Assembly (NCBI GenBank): GCA_965369375.1
Contig: CBDUQN010000064.1
Location: 1 to 18,000, forward strand
DNA: 18,000 bases
Source: CBDUQN01 sp965369375
GTDB lineage: Bacteria > Krumholzibacteriota > Krumholzibacteriia > Krumholzibacteriales > Krumholzibacteriaceae
Reading direction: 5' to 3'
Shown here: piece after piece, positions 15,286 to 18,000 of the stretch
Layout: each line of letters opens with the position of its first letter
Numbering within the stretch: the first letter of the stretch is position 1
Made by a program: the position numbers and the translations under genes
The notes under the pieces: generated by a model
The model's input: only the letters and a program-made list of their open reading frames with translations
What the model was told of the DNA's origin: nothing
Database searches by the model: none

Positions 15286-15942
15286 CTACCGTTCCCGCGT
15301 AACTGCGAATCTATAGAATGTGATAAAGAAATAGAGCATGGTCGCGAAAGCAATCGTCACAATCGGCAAGAGAAGGATCATCACATCTCTCGGAACAAAG
15401 AAGAATCTATATGCCGATTGAGTGCTGTGATAATTCAACAGCACGATCGTCTGAATGATTGCCCCGATAGTGGAACCCACAATCGCCGAAATCGCCGCTA
15501 CACGGAGCTTGTGCAACTTCGCGCTGACCGTCTCCCGGTAAAGCAAGATAAAGAAAACTAGAAAAATCAACGAAACGAGCCACTGGACCATCGGCGCATA
15601 GAAATGGGATCGCGTGAGAGAAGGGAGAAAATTGATATCGAAAACAAATAGCATTCTTCTTATCACAAGCAATATCATCGCAATATAGCAGATGATCACG
15701 AGTCTCGTAATCTTTCCCAGGTTGCCCTGCTTACGCTCGAGAAAATCGTTATAGAAAGATGCGAAGAAAAACAGGAGCGCAGCCATCGCTGGCAGAGTCA
15801 AGATGGATGTTATGCGAGCGACGGTGAGATTTCTGAAAAATTCCATAAAAACGGTCGCGACGAACCGCAATACAAAGAAATAAGAAGTGCCGATAATAGC
15901 CGCCATTGTCGCATTCCTCAATGTGGGCTTCATGAGATTCAC
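15286..15942 (-). CDS. Six-helix membrane protein of unknown family
   Basis: A 218-residue protein with about six transmembrane segments (roughly 11-33, 44-64, 78-101, 115-135, 146-169 and 186-210), separated by short basic loops such as LERKQGNLGK and RRML. No motif that assigns a function is visible and I do not recognise the family. The start is most likely GTG at 15942, whose GTGA overlaps the TGA stop of the methyltransferase gene. AGAGGGG is close upstream and could instead serve an in-frame ATG three codons later. The last codons are basic (RFAVTRER). Its position between a methyltransferase and a membrane acyltransferase suggests a role at the membrane but says nothing specific. Confidence 0.75.
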   Translation of the reverse strand: MNLMKPTLRNATMAAIIGTSYFFVLRFVATVFMEFFRNLTVARITSILTLPAMAALLFFFASFYNDFLERKQGNLGKITRLVIICYIAMILLVIRRMLFVFDINFLPSLTRSHFYAPMVQWLVSLIFLVFFILLYRETVSAKLHKLRVAAISAIVGSTIGAIIQTIVLLNYHSTQSAYRFFFVPRDVMILLLPIVTIAFATMLYFFITFYRFAVTRER

Positions 15943-16721
15943 TCACCCCTCTCGAGAAGCCAGACCGCTCCGGAAATGGACTCCTCGATCAATACACATT
16001 CGTCCTCCTGACTCTTTATATACCGCGCAAACTTGTCGGCCAGCTCGGGCTTCTCAGCCGTGATCGATTCCGCCTGTTTCCGGATCGCCGCGACGTACCG
16101 TTCGTTGAGATCCCTCGTATCCTCATCAGGAATGACAACCTTACGTATCAGGGTATCTCCATGTGAAGTGAGAAGTGCAATCGTTTTGTCGTGTGAAAGG
16201 TAATGGCGATAACCCCTCCGTTCGATACTCGCCGACTCTTTGAGAAATCCGTCATCGACCAGCATGTATCCGCCCGGTTTGATGCAATTTCTCAGATTCT
16301 TAGCAATCTCGCCAAAACCGCCGAGGGTGCTGCCGAGGAAAGCATAGACCACGACATCGAAATCTCTCGCCTGCTTGACGTAGCGCCGCATATCACCGAG
16401 CTCGAAACGGCAGAGATTTCCGACCCCTTGCTCCCCGGCTTTCCGCTTTGCATCCTCGATGAACGTCTCGCAGATATCGACACCGACGGCGGCGCACCCG
16501 AGCTTCAGTGCCAGTGTTACCGGGACAGCGCCCTTGCCGCACCCAAGATCGAGCACCTTCGTATGAGTAAAGTCGAGATTCAGTGATTTCAACAACTCGA
16601 CGTACACGCCGGGTGAACTGCCGAGGGACCAGAGATCGGTTACGAGCTGCGGCAGATACGGCAGCAGCTCCGGATCGCACTCGGATGCATTGGAAACCGT
16701 TTTTTCAAAGTCATCATTCAA
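15939..16721 (-). CDS. Class I SAM-dependent methyltransferase
   Basis: A 260-residue cytoplasmic enzyme with the Rossmann methyltransferase signatures in order: VLDLGCGKGAVPVTLA (56-71, SAM-binding motif I), VGVDIC (79-84, acidic end of strand 2), ELGDMRRY (107-114), DVVVYAFLGS (122-131, motif IV region) and IKPGGYMLVDD (147-157, post-motif). A 55-residue leader precedes motif I and includes PYLPQLVTDLWSLGSSPG, typical of small-molecule methyltransferases. The substrate is unknown. The start appears to be TTG at 16721, since an in-frame TGA lies shortly upstream and there is no in-frame ATG before motif I. The Shine-Dalgarno match is weak, so a start error of a few codons is possible. The gene ends in an overlap with the six-helix membrane gene. 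Confidence 0.85.
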   Translation of the reverse strand: MNDDFEKTVSNASECDPELLPYLPQLVTDLWSLGSSPGVYVELLKSLNLDFTHTKVLDLGCGKGAVPVTLALKLGCAAVGVDICETFIEDAKRKAGEQGVGNLCRFELGDMRRYVKQARDFDVVVYAFLGSTLGGFGEIAKNLRNCIKPGGYMLVDDGFLKESASIERRGYRHYLSHDKTIALLTSHGDTLIRKVVIPDEDTRDLNERYVAAIRKQAESITAEKPELADKFARYIKSQEDECVLIEESISGAVWLLERGE

Positions 16722-16750
16722 TTCGGTTACCGCGTCGATTCAGGGCACTA

Positions 16751-17077
16751 TCACTTCTGCCAGACCGCATGTCCCCGCGCCCTCAAAATCCTCGCAAGCT
16801 CGACTTCCATTTCCACGCCGTCTTCATACGATAGCGGATTGTACTCCTCATAGAGTCGTTCGCACAGCTTGAGCCCGTACTTACGGACGAACTTGTTGGA
16901 TTTGCGCCCCTCCCTGTGGTTCTTGAACCGTTCCTCCGGCGCAAGGCCCGTCAGACCGACATAGTAGCACTGCTTTGAGGGATCGTGCCGCGGATTAGCC
17001 TCCAAAAACCTCGGCTCCTCCAGCACGGCCTTGTCCATCTCGACGACGTAAACGTTATGGTGATTTCTTTTCTTCAT
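16751..17077 (-). CDS. Small GIY-YIG-type nuclease-like protein
   Basis: A 108-residue protein with a GIY-YIG-like layout. A first strand VYVV (9-12) and a second strand CYYVGLTG (37-44) are followed by a helix with PEERFKNHREG (47-57, conserved Arg50 and His54) and an acidic helix EMEVELARILRARG (89-102), whose Glu could be the metal-binding residue. In this fold Tyr, Arg and Glu form the cutting site. The gap between the two strands is about 25 residues, longer than the usual 10 or so, and the first motif is VYV rather than GIY. It may be a degenerate or specialised member; DNA cleavage is not certain. The start overlaps the end of the channel gene by 23 bases. Confidence 0.68.
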   Translation of the reverse strand: MKKRNHHNVYVVEMDKAVLEEPRFLEANPRHDPSKQCYYVGLTGLAPEERFKNHREGRKSNKFVRKYGLKLCERLYEEYNPLSYEDGVEMEVELARILRARGHAVWQK

Positions 17078-17807
17078 CGATAACTGTATTCAGCTCTTTA
17101 CCGGAAACCTCGAATTCCACAACATCTGATCTTCTCTGGCTGTATATCCCGACGATACGGGCAATAAGGACAGCCACGTACAGCACACCGATGACCCCTT
17201 CGATCAATGCGAGTGACTGCGCCTGAAAAGTGACGGGCGTTACGTCCCCGTATCCAATCGTCGTCAGTGTCATAAAGCTGAAGAAAACAAGAACGCGCCA
17301 CCCGATATATTCGACACTCCCTAAAGTCACGTTTATCTGAAACGATCCCGGAACAAGTGTTTCGAGCAGGTCATAGAGGGTGCCAAACGTCACCCCGATG
17401 AGAAGATAGACGCAAACAATCCCGAATATTGCATCACGTCCGATCCTCTTTGTCTTTATCACTTCAAGGAATATTATGACCGTAATAAAGGCGTCGAAGA
17501 CCAGATAGGCGCCCTCATTCAGCGGATGGCCCCGGGCGCCGTACGTCAGAGCGATGATATTGATAACAGCGGCCGATACCGCAAGCACGACCGCCATATA
17601 GAATGCCGGTTTGTTCGTCCGGACCGCGAAGACACCGGTGATGAACAGTGCAAGCGAAGTAAGCCCTCCGAGTGTCGCGCCGGCCACCGTATTCTGAAAA
17701 TAGGGATAGGCAAGCAGCATAATAGTCAACGCTATGAGCAGGAGGAGAAATCTGTTCGAAGATATCTTTTCATCGACCGCTTTCGGATCCATTTTCATCA
17801 TAGCCAT
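17055..17807 (-). CDS. Six-helix potassium-channel-like protein
   Basis: A 250-residue membrane protein with about six transmembrane segments (near 19-37, 42-62, 67-88, 98-117, 125-147 and 197-221). A pore helix and selectivity filter TTIGYGDVTP (182-191) lie between the last two. TIGYGD is the potassium-selective filter signature, so four subunits should form a K+ channel (Ion_trans_2 type). The fourth segment lacks the regular arginines of a voltage sensor, and there is no cytoplasmic RCK/TrkA domain after the last helix. The tail is only about 30 residues and acidic to basic (VIDEEKKSP), so gating is unclear. CAGGAG lies seven bases before the ATG at 17807 and overlaps the end of the upstream small ORF. 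Confidence 0.88.
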   Translation of the reverse strand: MAMMKMDPKAVDEKISSNRFLLLLIALTIMLLAYPYFQNTVAGATLGGLTSLALFITGVFAVRTNKPAFYMAVVLAVSAAVINIIALTYGARGHPLNEGAYLVFDAFITVIIFLEVIKTKRIGRDAIFGIVCVYLLIGVTFGTLYDLLETLVPGSFQINVTLGSVEYIGWRVLVFFSFMTLTTIGYGDVTPVTFQAQSLALIEGVIGVLYVAVLIARIVGIYSQRRSDVVEFEVSGKELNTVIDEEKKSP

Positions 17808-17811
17808 GGGA

Positions 17812-17922
17812 TTACTCCTGTAAACGCCCCGTTAATTCATGCGTAACGTCTTCGACTCCTTCTTCAATCCAGGTCGACATCATTCCACCAAGGATCAGAG
17901 AGATACATGCCACGGTCTTCAT
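17812..17922 (-). CDS. Small ORF (36 residues) coupled to the channel gene
   Basis: A 36-codon frame starting MKTVACISLILGGMMS and ending HELTGRLQE. The first 18 residues are hydrophobic and the rest is acidic, compatible with a small membrane-associated peptide or with a leader ORF. Support is positional. Its ATG overlaps the TGA of the upstream partial frame (ATGA at 17922-17919), GAGGG lies seven bases ahead, and its TAA lies within the ribosome site of the channel gene, 4 bases before the channel start. Nothing in its sequence matches a family I know. It could instead be a non-functional coupling frame. Confidence 0.5.
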   Translation of the reverse strand: MKTVACISLILGGMMSTWIEEGVEDVTHELTGRLQE

Positions 17923-18000
17923 TCTTTTTCCCTCTGTGCTCTACCTTTTTCCCTCTGTGCTCTACTTTTTTCCCTCTGTGCATTTGCCGAGTTCACGGAC
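17919..18000 (-). CDS. C-terminal tail of an unknown protein with 7-residue repeats (runs off window)
   Basis: The minus strand is open in one frame from the window edge to TGA at 17919-17921. It encodes a short segment followed by three copies of a seven-residue unit, AQREKSR, AQREKGR and AQREKE. The repeat is 21 bases and keeps frame, so a coding tail is plausible: highly charged, probably helical or disordered. The rest of the protein is outside the window and cannot be named. The TGA overlaps the ATG of the next small ORF. Confidence 0.5.
   Translation of the reverse strand, partial: SVNSANAQREKSRAQREKGRAQREKE
17920..17982. repeat. Three tandem copies of a 21-base unit
   Basis: Copies lie at 17920-17940, 17941-17961 and 17962-17982. 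The core CTTTTTCCCTCTGTGC is shared by all three, with a one-base C/T difference in the third. The copy at 17920 differs at its left end, where it supplies the start codon of the small ORF. On the minus strand each copy carries GAGGGAAAAA. The unit length is a multiple of three and the copies are almost identical, which points to recent slippage or duplication. Confidence 0.9.

Noticed and set aside
17919..17982. CRISPR-type array
   Set aside because: The three 21-base units are directly adjacent with no spacers, so this is a simple tandem repeat.
14152..18000. Phage, transposon or defence island
   Set aside because: No transposase, integrase, capsid, toxin-antitoxin or restriction gene is seen; the GIY-YIG-like protein alone is not enough.

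Overview
The window reads as an ordinary, densely packed chromosomal segment of a Gram-negative bacterium. The evidence is several outer-membrane beta-barrel proteins, a TolC-type protein, two lipoproteins with clear lipoboxes, and classic Shine-Dalgarno sites. Base composition looks close to half GC by eye. The mix of orphan families suggests an uncultured lineage in or near the FCB/Krumholzibacteriota/Latescibacterota grouping, but that placement is only a guess. I see no rRNA, tRNA, transposase, CRISPR or phage genes. All genes but one are on the minus strand, so blocks are described in their direction of transcription, right to left.

Block A (18000 to 14152, minus): the tail of an unknown gene with a 7-residue repeat, a 36-codon small ORF, a six-helix potassium-channel-like protein, a small GIY-YIG-type protein, a SAM methyltransferase, a six-helix membrane protein, and a DUF1624/HGSNAT-like membrane acyltransferase. 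Most junctions overlap or are separated by a few bases. Block B (11788 to 14112, plus): a lone secreted beta-propeller protein of 774 residues. It converges with block A at a nested hairpin. Block C (11479 to 9391, minus): a Moco-sulfurase-like class V aminotransferase, overlapping a DUF2461 gene that is broken by an in-frame TAA.

Block D (9191 to 5512, minus): a secreted lectin-fold plus SMP-30-type propeller protein, a YpeA-like GNAT acetyltransferase, a minimal beta-carbonic-anhydrase-like protein, a SLOG/LOG-like Rossmann protein and a cyclophilin-fold protein. Three of the four junctions are ATGA overlaps or gaps of 7 bases. Block E (5399 to beyond 1, minus): starts from a good sigma70-type promoter. 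It encodes a porin-family barrel, a DUF4136 lipoprotein, an NTN-hydrolase lipoprotein of the C45/acyltransferase type, an Asp/Glu racemase homologue, a FadL-like barrel and the start of a TolC-family protein.

Block E is the most system-like part: surface barrels, an envelope-anchored amide hydrolase or acyltransferase, an amino-acid racemase homologue and an export duct. It could process amide- or D-amino-acid-containing compounds, but this is inference from gene order. Block D is a second conserved-looking set of small orphan enzymes. No defence system or plainly novel machine is evident. The most concrete oddities are the in-frame stop in DUF2461, the racemase lacking its first catalytic cysteine, the stand-alone Moco-sulfurase-like protein, the repeat tail feeding into a coupled small ORF upstream of the channel, and the hairpin at the convergent junction.
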